64,000 nucleotides of DNA from an uncultured Bacteroidia bacterium (GTDB lineage: Bacteria > Bacteroidota > Bacteroidia > Bacteroidales > F082), in contig CACXQV010000020.1 in the NCBI GenBank assembly GCA_902769875.1, positions 45,090 to 109,089 on the forward strand, read 5' to 3'. The position numbers and the translations under genes are program-made. The notes under the pieces are model-generated. The model had not been told where the DNA came from and ran no database searches. It saw only the letters and a program-made list of their open reading frames with translations. This document shows, piece after piece, positions 7,996-14,971 of the stretch (positions are counted from its first letter, which is position 1; each line of letters begins with the position of its first letter).

Positions 7996-10255
7996 TTTCG
8001 TCAGAATTTACAAAGTTAATCACAAAATTGGCACCCGAAAGGATCTGCTCGGAAGGAATTTCAGCCAAAGAAATGGAATAGCCCATTCTTTGGAGCAGTT
8101 GTCTTGCTATATATAATCCCAATCCACGACCATCCTCTTTCCCTGAATAAAAAGCCTCAAAAATATACGGTTTATCGTCCTCTCGGATACCAGGCCCGTT
8201 ATCAGAAAAGATAACTTGTTGGTTATTTCCGTCAAGTGTGATGGTAATTTTCTTTTCTACAATATCAGGCATAGCCAACCAATATACGGCATTGTCAAAC
8301 AGATTTATAAGTAGTTGTAGAATGACGGCATCAGTGCATTTGGCAATAATAGGTGAACCAATTTTATTTACGGAATATTCTATGTGCTCTCTGTTCAGGG
8401 TCCGTTTGTAGATTTTCTCCACTTTTTCAAGTAAATCCTCAAAACGAATCGGTCTTCTTCTTTGTTTCGAGGACTTGAACATCAATTGAATATCTCTCAT
8501 TTGGTCCTTTACGAAGGAAAACATTCCCCTGATGGAATGCAATTCGTTTTCAATTTGTTCGTCAGTCAGAACACCTCCGTCAATATCTTTGATTAAATTA
8601 TCAATAGCATCGACACCTTTAGTCAGCATCATAGACATATCGTGTGAGGCGGTTTCTACGGACAACCCTACGGCAGCCAAATCTTCGGTGTTATCAAGTC
8701 TGTTTTGGTAAAACTTCTTTTCAATTTGATACGTTCTGTACAAATTATTGTAAGCTGCCAAGGCTTTTGTGTTACCACCAATACTGTCTTTTAACTGTGT
8801 AAATTGGTTGTCTACAACTTTTAACTTATTGATTTGCTGTTCTTTCTGCTGCTTTGTTCTTTCTTGGTATTGCCGGTAGGCGTGTTGTCGAATGAACAAT
8901 AAGAAAGAGTGTAGCAAAACGATAAAATCTCGCGTAGCATTTCCTTCTTCAATTAACCCTTCTCGATTTGTTTTATCTTTTAGTTTTGGATTCCCATGTT
9001 TGGAAATGTCAACAAATCCAACCACTTGATCGTTGCTAAGATAGTCACCCGCACGTCCTACGCCTCTTTTCTTGTCAATCTCAAGCCAATCATTGTCGGG
9101 GTCTCCGTACGGAGCAACGCGAATATGGTCTCTGTATAAATATATCCTGTGTTCTTTTATTGTTTCTTTGTCTTTTTTATCTAAATAGTATGCGCCGCTT
9201 TCCCTATCAGCCGCAAAATCAAAAACGAAAAAATTAAACTTGAAATCTCCACATGTTGTTTTTCTGATTTCTATTTCGTCAAATAGATTCTTCTCGGCAA
9301 AACGTTCTTTGAATACGGTCAACCCGGAAATTTGACTGTCTTTAAGCGATAGAGCATAGGGGACATTGTTTATTTTGTAAGTAAAACGCCCTTCTTTTTC
9401 TGAATATAAACCATTCGTTATTTTAAGAACTGCGGAATTTTCTAACAAAGATGACAATTCTTTGATGGTTTCATCAGAATATAACAATCTGTCGCCGTTG
9501 CATTCAAATCCAATTTCGAAAAGATCCTCTTTTTTCTTTTCGGAGAAAATTTTTTCGAAGATGGATTCAAGCTTTTGCGATTCGGCATTTACTTTTTTAA
9601 TCTTGTCAAAAGACCACTCGCCTTTAAGATTGGAAATTTCAATAATAGTACCATGATTGTTTCCTTTCTCAAATACAGTGTTATTGACGGTCACTTTTCT
9701 GTCCACCAATAGAAACGGCGTTTGCTCAGAAACAGGAATGTTGATATCGTCAATGAACAACTGTTTATCTTTGCCGTCTTCGGTTAGGAAATCATCATCG
9801 TACTGAGACAATTTATAGTCAATGACGTATTCGGTGTTTTCATCTTCGGGTCTTGTCGTGATTTTTATATCTCTACCCAATTTAAGAATGGCAAATCGAC
9901 CTATACCCTTTTCACCTTGAATAATTCGATGCTTCTTTGGAGTAGTCTTTATTTCTTCGTTTTCTCGTGTTTTTTTGTTTGGCGTGGCAGGATTCATCCA
10001 ACTATCTTCAATGACTTTCAAAGTCATACCACATCCATTGTCTTCCACAATAATCTTTGAATCCTTGGTTTTGAGGATTTCTTTTTTCTTCTCATCGTAG
10101 CAGAAATTAACAAAACTAACCTTGACCCAATCAGCATCGGCGTCATACGAGTTTTTGATGAGTTCTGCCAAAGCGATTTGCTCATTCTTGATAAGTTGTT
10201 CCCCAAGCATAGTAAGCAAACGAGCGTATGGCCTTATTTTCATTGTCTTATTCAT
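7988..10255 (-). CDS. Double-GHKL protein: Hsp90/MORC-like ATPase plus histidine-kinase core
   Basis: 755 residues with two separate GHKL ATP sites. The N-terminal one is Hsp90/MutL/MORC-like: ELIKNSYDADAD (31-42), DNGCGM (72-77) and GEKGIGR (114-120). The C-terminal one is histidine-kinase-like: LLINLFDNAVYW (about 648-659), DNGPG (685-689) and GRGLGLYIA (709-717). Ahead of the second lies a candidate H-box, VETASHDMSMM, with His538, and a coiled-coil-like stretch rich in Q, K and E (about 465-490). There is no signal peptide or membrane segment, so it should be cytoplasmic. It starts 6 bp after the methyltransferase gene and overlaps the receiver gene. GHL ATPases in restriction-modification operons have been described (MORC ancestors); the fusion with a kinase core is the notable point. 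Confidence 0.85.
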   Translation of the reverse strand: MNKTMKIRPYARLLTMLGEQLIKNEQIALAELIKNSYDADADWVKVSFVNFCYDEKKKEILKTKDSKIIVEDNGCGMTLKVIEDSWMNPATPNKKTRENEEIKTTPKKHRIIQGEKGIGRFAILKLGRDIKITTRPEDENTEYVIDYKLSQYDDDFLTEDGKDKQLFIDDINIPVSEQTPFLLVDRKVTVNNTVFEKGNNHGTIIEISNLKGEWSFDKIKKVNAESQKLESIFEKIFSEKKKEDLFEIGFECNGDRLLYSDETIKELSSLLENSAVLKITNGLYSEKEGRFTYKINNVPYALSLKDSQISGLTVFKERFAEKNLFDEIEIRKTTCGDFKFNFFVFDFAADRESGAYYLDKKDKETIKEHRIYLYRDHIRVAPYGDPDNDWLEIDKKRGVGRAGDYLSNDQVVGFVDISKHGNPKLKDKTNREGLIEEGNATRDFIVLLHSFLLFIRQHAYRQYQERTKQQKEQQINKLKVVDNQFTQLKDSIGGNTKALAAYNNLYRTYQIEKKFYQNRLDNTEDLAAVGLSVETASHDMSMMLTKGVDAIDNLIKDIDGGVLTDEQIENELHSIRGMFSFVKDQMRDIQLMFKSSKQRRRPIRFEDLLEKVEKIYKRTLNREHIEYSVNKIGSPIIAKCTDAVILQLLINLFDNAVYWLAMPDIVEKKITITLDGNNQQVIFSDNGPGIREDDKPYIFEAFYSGKEDGRGLGLYIARQLLQRMGYSISLAEIPSEQILSGANFVINFVNSDEND

Positions 10256-10261
10256 ATTGGC

Positions 10262-11524
10262 TTACTTTTTCATTATTATCACATACTCATTCGGATACAC
10301 TTTTTTGCAATTGGGATTGTCCTGTTTTGTGAACCTACCTGTGTTTTTATCCCTTAGAGTGGGCATCAATTTGTGAGGAATGCTTCGCTTTATCACATCC
10401 ACTTTTTTCAAACCTGCATTTTTCAGAAACTCATAGAACACTTCTGCCGATTTTATCTGAACTTCCTTTATCTTTGTATTGCCAATCACAATGCAGGCAT
10501 GTCCGTTTGGAGCAAGCACTCTTGCCATCTCTTTGGCAACTTCTTGCATGTCATTAAAGTACTGCGCAACATCTCGTGCAATATGCATGCTTTTTTCCGA
10601 TAAATCATTGACAATCTTTTGGGCTTGTTTGCTGTCTGAAACTGTTAGTGAATCATTTCCAGAGTAGGAAGAGCCAATGAACTTTTTGCGGAACTCATGA
10701 ATATCAGAAATATACTCCATCCAATAGGCTGTTAATTGATGGATGTCTGCATATTCATAAGATGTTACGTAAGGAGGTGATGTAATAATTGCATTTATAC
10801 TTCCTGTTGGGATTGACGTATGGCGGGCATCCTCCAATAGGATTTCACATGTGGTATTCAGCAGCCCCTTCTGACTTAATTCTTCATAGAAGTTTCTGTT
10901 CCAGTCCATCATCCTCTTACAGTGACGACAGAATTCATCAAAGGGATCTTCAAGTTTCTTTCCCATATCTCTTTGAGGCTTTGTACCAGATTGCAACCAC
11001 CATGAACAGTTTTTCAAAATATGAGAGATACAGACACAGAAGAAATCCTTTATATCATCGTTTATAACAGAATTGTAAACCTTATCATACAGAAAAGCAA
11101 TTTTGGCTTTTTGTGGTAGAGTAAACCAATAGTCTATCCTTTCATGCTTTTCTATGGCTGTATAATCGTCCTCATTATATTCATCAAACAATGCCACTAA
11201 ATCATCATATGCCAGTTTAAGAGCATCTGGTGTAATGGGAGTTGTCTTTACCTTTGTTATAAGCTGAGCCACGGGATTAATATCCGTCCCCACAGAAGCG
11301 ATACCATGAACTTTTGCTTCAACCAATGTCGTTCCGCACCCAGCAAACAAATCAGCTATTCGAATACTATTTTGTGTATAGTCTTCAATAATTTTTCTAA
11401 CGACATCAGGGAGAAACTTCGCTGGATAACGATGGTATCCATGAGTCCATTGTTCCGTAGAACGAACATTTTCAAATGCCCATTCTCGATTCTCGGGTAT
11501 GTTGTCAAAACTTATATAACGCAT
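10262..11524 (-). CDS. Site-specific DNA methyltransferase (amino-methylating, SPPY type)
   Basis: 420 residues. Motif I is DLFAGCGTTLVEA (58-70), with the acidic cofactor contact GTDINPVA just after. Motif IV is TSPPY (248-252), the catalytic loop of N6-adenine or N4-cytosine methyltransferases. The FxGxG motif precedes SPPY. The region 95-240 between them probably holds the target-recognition part. It overlaps the Toprim gene by 13 bp and is followed at 6 bp by the double-GHKL gene, so it should be made together with them. Likely role: protect host DNA at the site surveyed by the operon's nuclease. The base modified cannot be told from sequence. Confidence 0.85.
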   Translation of the reverse strand: MRYISFDNIPENREWAFENVRSTEQWTHGYHRYPAKFLPDVVRKIIEDYTQNSIRIADLFAGCGTTLVEAKVHGIASVGTDINPVAQLITKVKTTPITPDALKLAYDDLVALFDEYNEDDYTAIEKHERIDYWFTLPQKAKIAFLYDKVYNSVINDDIKDFFCVCISHILKNCSWWLQSGTKPQRDMGKKLEDPFDEFCRHCKRMMDWNRNFYEELSQKGLLNTTCEILLEDARHTSIPTGSINAIITSPPYVTSYEYADIHQLTAYWMEYISDIHEFRKKFIGSSYSGNDSLTVSDSKQAQKIVNDLSEKSMHIARDVAQYFNDMQEVAKEMARVLAPNGHACIVIGNTKIKEVQIKSAEVFYEFLKNAGLKKVDVIKRSIPHKLMPTLRDKNTGRFTKQDNPNCKKVYPNEYVIIMKK

Positions 11525-12132
11525 AATAATTTGTCATTTAAAAAATTCCTCAACGCCCCCAAATACTCCGCATCCAAATTCCAGTGTTGTGTGTTCTCAT
11601 ATTCGCGGTTGGGTTCTTTGATCAACTCCTTTTGGCTCTTCGACTCTCCCAACAAGGCTTCGAGATAACCATAAATCTTGGTTTTCTTGGCTGGCGTGGT
11701 CAAGGGCGGGGGCGTTCTGCCTGGAATGTCCAATTTCACTAGTTCCTTTTCGTATCCTTCCCAACAATCAAAAATCGGCTTGTTGTTCGGATTGATGATG
11801 TTTTCCAAAAGGTCTTCCAATGCACCAGCATCTTTGTCGTTGGGCAGCAAAAACAGCTCAAACTCCAAACTGTTATCTTGTTTCCATTTGAGTATGTCGG
11901 AGCGGCGGGCATCGATGTCTTTGTCAGCGTCAATGATGACGATATTTGTGCCGCCATTGTCGGTCATGGTTTTCATGCGCTGTTGCCAAGCGGTTCCTTT
12001 GAGATTGGTCCAACCATCCAGCTTCACGATGCTATTCTCAGGAATCTCAATGCCCAACACATGATGAATGTATTGCTTGAAGAATACCACATCAGCAATG
12101 CCCTCTACATATATGTTGAACAAGCCTTTCAT
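11512..12132 (-). CDS. DUF3226/Toprim-fold protein
   Basis: 206 residues. The pattern IYVEGIADVVFFKQYI (conserved Glu, then Asp), NIVIIDADKDIDARR (Asp-x-Asp) and FLLPNDKDAGALEDLLENII matches the DUF3226 branch of Toprim-like proteins. Toprim domains bind metal and cut nucleic acid in OLD-family nucleases. The gene begins with a 4-bp overlap (ATGA) with the end of the ATPase gene, so the pair probably forms a split OLD-like ATPase-nuclease, comparable in logic to PARIS or Gabija but with a different Toprim family. It overlaps the methyltransferase gene by 13 bp at its other end. Confidence 0.75.
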   Translation of the reverse strand: MKGLFNIYVEGIADVVFFKQYIHHVLGIEIPENSIVKLDGWTNLKGTAWQQRMKTMTDNGGTNIVIIDADKDIDARRSDILKWKQDNSLEFELFLLPNDKDAGALEDLLENIINPNNKPIFDCWEGYEKELVKLDIPGRTPPPLTTPAKKTKIYGYLEALLGESKSQKELIKEPNREYENTQHWNLDAEYLGALRNFLNDKLLCVI

Positions 12133-13208
12133 AACACAACGCTTCTGATTTCAATGTCATTATTACACGCTTCTGCAAGTCCTTCATAGGTATATTTATA
12201 AGCCTGATGCCCTTTCAGTTTCGTGTTTTCAATCGTATAGAGCCGCAACGCATCTTGATACTCCGAATGTTCTTCAAGCATCTCGTTCAAGCGGTAAAGT
12301 GTTTCCTTGCTGTGGGTGGTCACAAACACCTGTTTGTTGGTATCGGTGGCCAAGGCAAAGATGGCCTCCCAAAGTTTCTTGTAGGCGGAATAATGCAGGC
12401 CGTTGTCAATCTCGTCAATCAAGATGATGTTGTTCATCGGATTGGCGGAGGCAGCCACGATGTTTAGGTAACGGCGCAGACCATCGCCCATCATGTTTAC
12501 CATCATCAACTGGTCTATACCATCCAGACCGATATATGCCACGTTGTTCAATATTTCCCATGTGGTGATATGGCTGTCAAAATTCGATAGGTATTTCGTT
12601 ATGACCTCCTTTTTCTTTCGTTTGGCAAGTTCAACCAAATCGTTAGTTGGGACTCCCAAAGCAATGTCAGCTGGTAAAAATGCTACTGTGTTCTTTTCCA
12701 GATACCCCTCGGCAATCTTTTTGCCAGTGACTTGATTCATCTGATTAAAAGTAACACTGCTTTCATAACTGCTTTTCTTTTGATTGACTTCAACTTCAAA
12801 CAGCAATTTCAAAGTGTTAAAGAAGGTCTTCGTTTCAGAGGTGGGAATATGTCCTTGGGGTAGATCAACTTGCGCCTTTTCGTCAAAGGTGTATGTCATT
12901 TCCAATGCCAAATGACGCATCGACCCATCAAACATTTCAGAGGAAATCATGGGACTTACCTTTAGATTGCCATTGTGGAACATATATTCCAAATCCGCAA
13001 AATTGCTATAGCCTCGCGATCTAATATTATTGATACTTTGAGGCAGGTCGGGGTTTGACATTCCCATCAGCAATAAAAAACTTTCCAACACGGAGCTTTT
13101 TCCCGAACTGTTTTGCCCAAGAAAAACATTCACACGCGACAAATCGTCAATCGTCAAATGCTCAATCCCTCTAAAGTTCTTGATTTCCAAATTCTTGAAT
13201 CCGTCCAT
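12129..13208 (-). CDS. OLD/RecF-like AAA ATPase
   Basis: 359 residues of the ABC-like SMC/RecF/OLD ATPase group. Walker A is GQNSSGKSS (31-39) after LEIKNFRGIEHL; Walker B is IILIDEIDNGLH, followed by the KQVFVTTHSKE histidine switch. There is no Toprim domain fused at the C-terminus; it is encoded by the next gene, which starts within the stop codon region. This is the first gene of the eight-gene minus-strand operon, and a TATATTTG promoter lies 25 nt upstream. By analogy with OLD-type systems it may sense DNA or phage proteins and gate the Toprim subunit. Confidence 0.85.
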   Translation of the reverse strand: MDGFKNLEIKNFRGIEHLTIDDLSRVNVFLGQNSSGKSSVLESFLLLMGMSNPDLPQSINNIRSRGYSNFADLEYMFHNGNLKVSPMISSEMFDGSMRHLALEMTYTFDEKAQVDLPQGHIPTSETKTFFNTLKLLFEVEVNQKKSSYESSVTFNQMNQVTGKKIAEGYLEKNTVAFLPADIALGVPTNDLVELAKRKKKEVITKYLSNFDSHITTWEILNNVAYIGLDGIDQLMMVNMMGDGLRRYLNIVAASANPMNNIILIDEIDNGLHYSAYKKLWEAIFALATDTNKQVFVTTHSKETLYRLNEMLEEHSEYQDALRLYTIENTKLKGHQAYKYTYEGLAEACNNDIEIRSVVL

Positions 13209-13233
13209 AATAGGATATTTGATGTTTAACCTG

Positions 13234-13241
13234 CAAATATA
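13234..13241 (-). promoter_or_regulatory. Bacteroidetes promoter (TATATTTG) of the eight-gene defence operon
   Basis: On the minus strand the sequence TATATTTG matches TAnnTTTG, with a TTG about 16 nt upstream as a weak -33 element. Transcription would begin near 13227, giving a leader of about 20 nt before the ATPase start at 13208. No equally good match was found inside the operon gaps. Confidence 0.6.
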
Positions 13242-13273
13242 CGGATTTTCAATTAATCAACTTGAATATCCAC

Positions 13274-13567
13274 TTACTTTTCTTTTAAAAGGAAATGAAA
13301 TATCTCCTTCAACCGCCCATAATCCGAAAGCAAATTCCAAAGCCCGTCCTCTGAAAGCACCCCGCGCTTCAGGTCTTTCGGCAGTTTGCCGGCTTCGTCG
13401 GCTTCAAAGTCCTTGCGCCATTGGGAGGAGGTGTAATAGGCTTCCAGTTCGGCGATGGCGGGTTGGAGGGCGGCGAAGTCCTCAAGGGCTTGGTCGAGGC
13501 GGCGGACGACCTCCTCGCTCTTGTCGAAGAGGGCTTCCATGTGGGTGATGCGGTCGATGCGGGTCAT
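13274..13567 (-). CDS. DUF4298 domain protein
   Basis: 97 residues, mostly helical, beginning MTRIDRITHMEALFDKSEEV. The pattern ALEDFAALQPAIAELEAYYTSSQWRKDFEADEAGKLP with a C-terminal GVLSEDGLWNLLSDYGRL fits DUF4298, a small family of unknown function. The ATG at 13567 was chosen rather than an upstream one because a TATTTTTG promoter box lies at 13599-13606. It is divergent from the yceD-rpmF genes and marks the boundary where the defence operon gives way to housekeeping genes. Confidence 0.75.
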   Translation of the reverse strand: MTRIDRITHMEALFDKSEEVVRRLDQALEDFAALQPAIAELEAYYTSSQWRKDFEADEAGKLPKDLKRGVLSEDGLWNLLSDYGRLKEIFHFLLKEK

Positions 13568-13598
13568 AGTTTGCGGTTTTGTTGACTTGTTGATGAGG

Positions 13599-13606
13599 CA
13601 AAAATA
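13599..13606 (-). promoter_or_regulatory. TATTTTTG promoter of the DUF4298 gene
   Basis: TAnnTTTG match on the minus strand, 31 nt before the ATG at 13567. It forms a divergent pair with the plus-strand box at 13659. Confidence 0.55.
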
Positions 13607-13658
13607 GTGATTTTTGCGAAAATTGCGGCTCAAGTGTGCCACATTCAAATTAATTCCG

Positions 13659-13666
13659 TACTTTTG
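13659..13666 (+). promoter_or_regulatory. TACTTTTG promoter of yceD-rpmF
   Basis: TAnnTTTG match 20 nt before the ATG at 13687. Transcription should start close to 13673, giving a short leader. Confidence 0.6.
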
Positions 13667-13686
13667 CAGCCCGTTTTTAGGCAGAT

Positions 13687-14214
13687 ATGGAAAAGAAGAA
13701 CGAATTCCTGATTCCGGTTAGTGGCCTCGCCTTGGGGAGCCATTCCTACCAGTATGAAATCAACGACGGTTTCTTTGCTGGCATGGATTATTCTGAGGTT
13801 CAGCAAGGTAAGGTGACAGTGAAGTTGGATATTGACCGACAGGAAACCATGCTGACCCTGCATTTCGACCTCGCGGGAACGGTGCGCGTGCCTTGCGACC
13901 GCTGCGCCGACGAGTTCGACTTGCCGATTGAGAGCCAGCAGCAGTTCTTCATCAAGTTGGGAACGGAGAACGCCGAAGAGTCGGACGATGTGGCTGTGGT
14001 TTCCGCCGAGTTGAGCGAATACGACATCCGCCCGTTGGTGTATGAATACATCATCCTCGCCATCCCGATGCACCGTGTGCACCCTGAAGGCGAATGCAAC
14101 CCCGAAGTGCTGGCCATGCTCTCGCAAGAGACCATCGCTGCCGACGAGGAAGCCACCGACGAAATCGACCCGCGCTGGGCCGCCTTGAAAGACATTAATT
14201 TGAACGATAAATAA
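13687..14214 (+). CDS. YceD/DUF177 family protein
   Basis: 175 residues with the DUF177 signature: a strand-rich N-terminal part, VPCDRCADEFDLP as the two-cysteine knuckle, then an acidic central section and the ending EIDPRWAALKDINLNDK. The family is thought to act in large-subunit rRNA maturation. The gene lies directly upstream of rpmF, the conserved arrangement in many bacteria, with 35 bp between them and no terminator, so the two should be co-transcribed. Usual downstream partners plsX and fabH are absent here. Confidence 0.85.
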   Translation: MEKKNEFLIPVSGLALGSHSYQYEINDGFFAGMDYSEVQQGKVTVKLDIDRQETMLTLHFDLAGTVRVPCDRCADEFDLPIESQQQFFIKLGTENAEESDDVAVVSAELSEYDIRPLVYEYIILAIPMHRVHPEGECNPEVLAMLSQETIAADEEATDEIDPRWAALKDINLNDK

Positions 14215-14249
14215 ACAACAGGTAATTAACGATTTAAAATAACAAAGAA

Positions 14250-14435
14250 ATGGCACATCCTAAAAGAAGACAGTCTCACACCAGAGGCGCTAAGAGAAGA
14301 ACGCACTACAAGGCCGAAACGCCTAACGTGACCATCGATCCCACCACCGGCACAATGCACGTGATGCACCGTGCTTACTATGTGGACGGCGACCTGTACT
14401 ACAGGGGTCAGTTAGTCATGGCTGCCAAGCAGTGA
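14250..14435 (+). CDS. rpmF: 50S ribosomal protein L32
   Basis: 61 residues, MAHPKRRQSHTRGAKRRTHY at the start followed by the TPNVTIDPTTGTMHVMHRAYY core. It is a typical short bL32 without zinc-binding cysteines. It follows the yceD-like gene with a 35-bp gap. Confidence 0.97.
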   Translation: MAHPKRRQSHTRGAKRRTHYKAETPNVTIDPTTGTMHVMHRAYYVDGDLYYRGQLVMAAKQ

Positions 14436-14562
14436 TTGCTGGCGAGCGGACGCGGCGCCTGAGAGGGCTGGGGGAGGGTGGAAAATACCCTGAAAAGATA
14501 CAAATCGTTGAAAAATTGTATACAAACGCCCCAAAAGTGTGCCGTGAGTGAAAAAGAATGTT

Positions 14563-14677
14563 TATCTTTGCACCTGTTTTTGGTGCGAGAGCATTAAAGA
14601 AAACCAAATACGGATTTTTTTCATAATCTTTATATTGTTTTTCCCCACCTTCTTCCCCATGGAGGTGGGGTTTTTTT
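14563..14677 (+). ncRNA. Candidate small RNA: promoter box to terminator
   Basis: A TATCTTTG box (14563-14570) is followed by a short hairpin GCACC-GGTGC (14570-14587) and, about 75 nt later, by an intrinsic terminator at 14643-14677. The roughly 100-nt interval has no convincing open frame. It could be a small RNA or a terminated leader. There is no good -33 element, and the match to any known RNA family is unknown. Confidence 0.3.
14643..14677 (+). terminator. Intrinsic terminator
   Basis: Stem CCCCACCT (14643-14650) pairs with AGGTGGGG (14663-14670) around a 12-nt loop, followed by seven T. It may end the yceD-rpmF transcript or the candidate small RNA. Confidence 0.75.
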
Positions 14678-14827
14678 ATTCGGCAGGGTGGACAATTGTC
14701 CCTTCGGATGCAACGGCGTGGTTCAAGGCTTGGTTGCCTTGGATGGATTGTTTGCGGGATGATGAAATTCAAACCGATATGATTCCGTGCTTACTTTCTA
14801 AAGCTGGTACACAGATAGCACAAAATC

Positions 14828-14949
14828 TTGCGATTTTCGGCGTTTTAGGGTAAAAACATTTTGCGATTTTCGGCAATTTTCCAAGAAAACATTTTGCGAT
14901 TTTTGGCATTTTAGGGTAAAAACATTTTGCGATTTTCGGCAAAGTGCGT
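14828..14949. repeat. 33-bp tandem repeat, about 3.6 copies, in a promoter region
   Basis: The word TTGCGATTTT(C/T)GGC starts at 14828, 14861, 14894 and 14927, an exact 33-bp period. Full units carry TTTTAGGGTAAAAACAT or a variant between the words. The last partial copy supplies the TTTG -33 element of the promoter for the next gene. 33 bp is close to three helical turns, so the copies would present the same face of DNA to a protein. Confidence 0.85.
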
Positions 14950-14956
14950 ATTTTTG
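14926..14956 (+). promoter_or_regulatory. Perfect TTTG-N19-TAnnTTTG promoter
   Basis: TTTG at 14926-14929 is followed by exactly 19 nt and then TATTTTTG at 14949-14956, the full Bacteroidetes consensus. The ATG at 14972 lies 15 nt later. This promoter overlaps the upstream TTG-initiated extension of the reading frame, which decides the start in favour of 14972. Confidence 0.8.
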
Positions 14957-14971
14957 CCGCGAAAAACCAAC

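Noticed and set aside
11512-13208. Assignment to PARIS or Gabija
   Set aside because: PARIS uses a DUF4435 Toprim and Gabija a fused OLD nuclease with a UvrD helicase; here the Toprim is DUF3226-like and no such helicase is present.
14828-14949. Possible CRISPR array from evenly spaced repeats
   Set aside because: The 33-bp units are contiguous tandem copies with no unique spacers and no cas genes nearby; they lie in a promoter.
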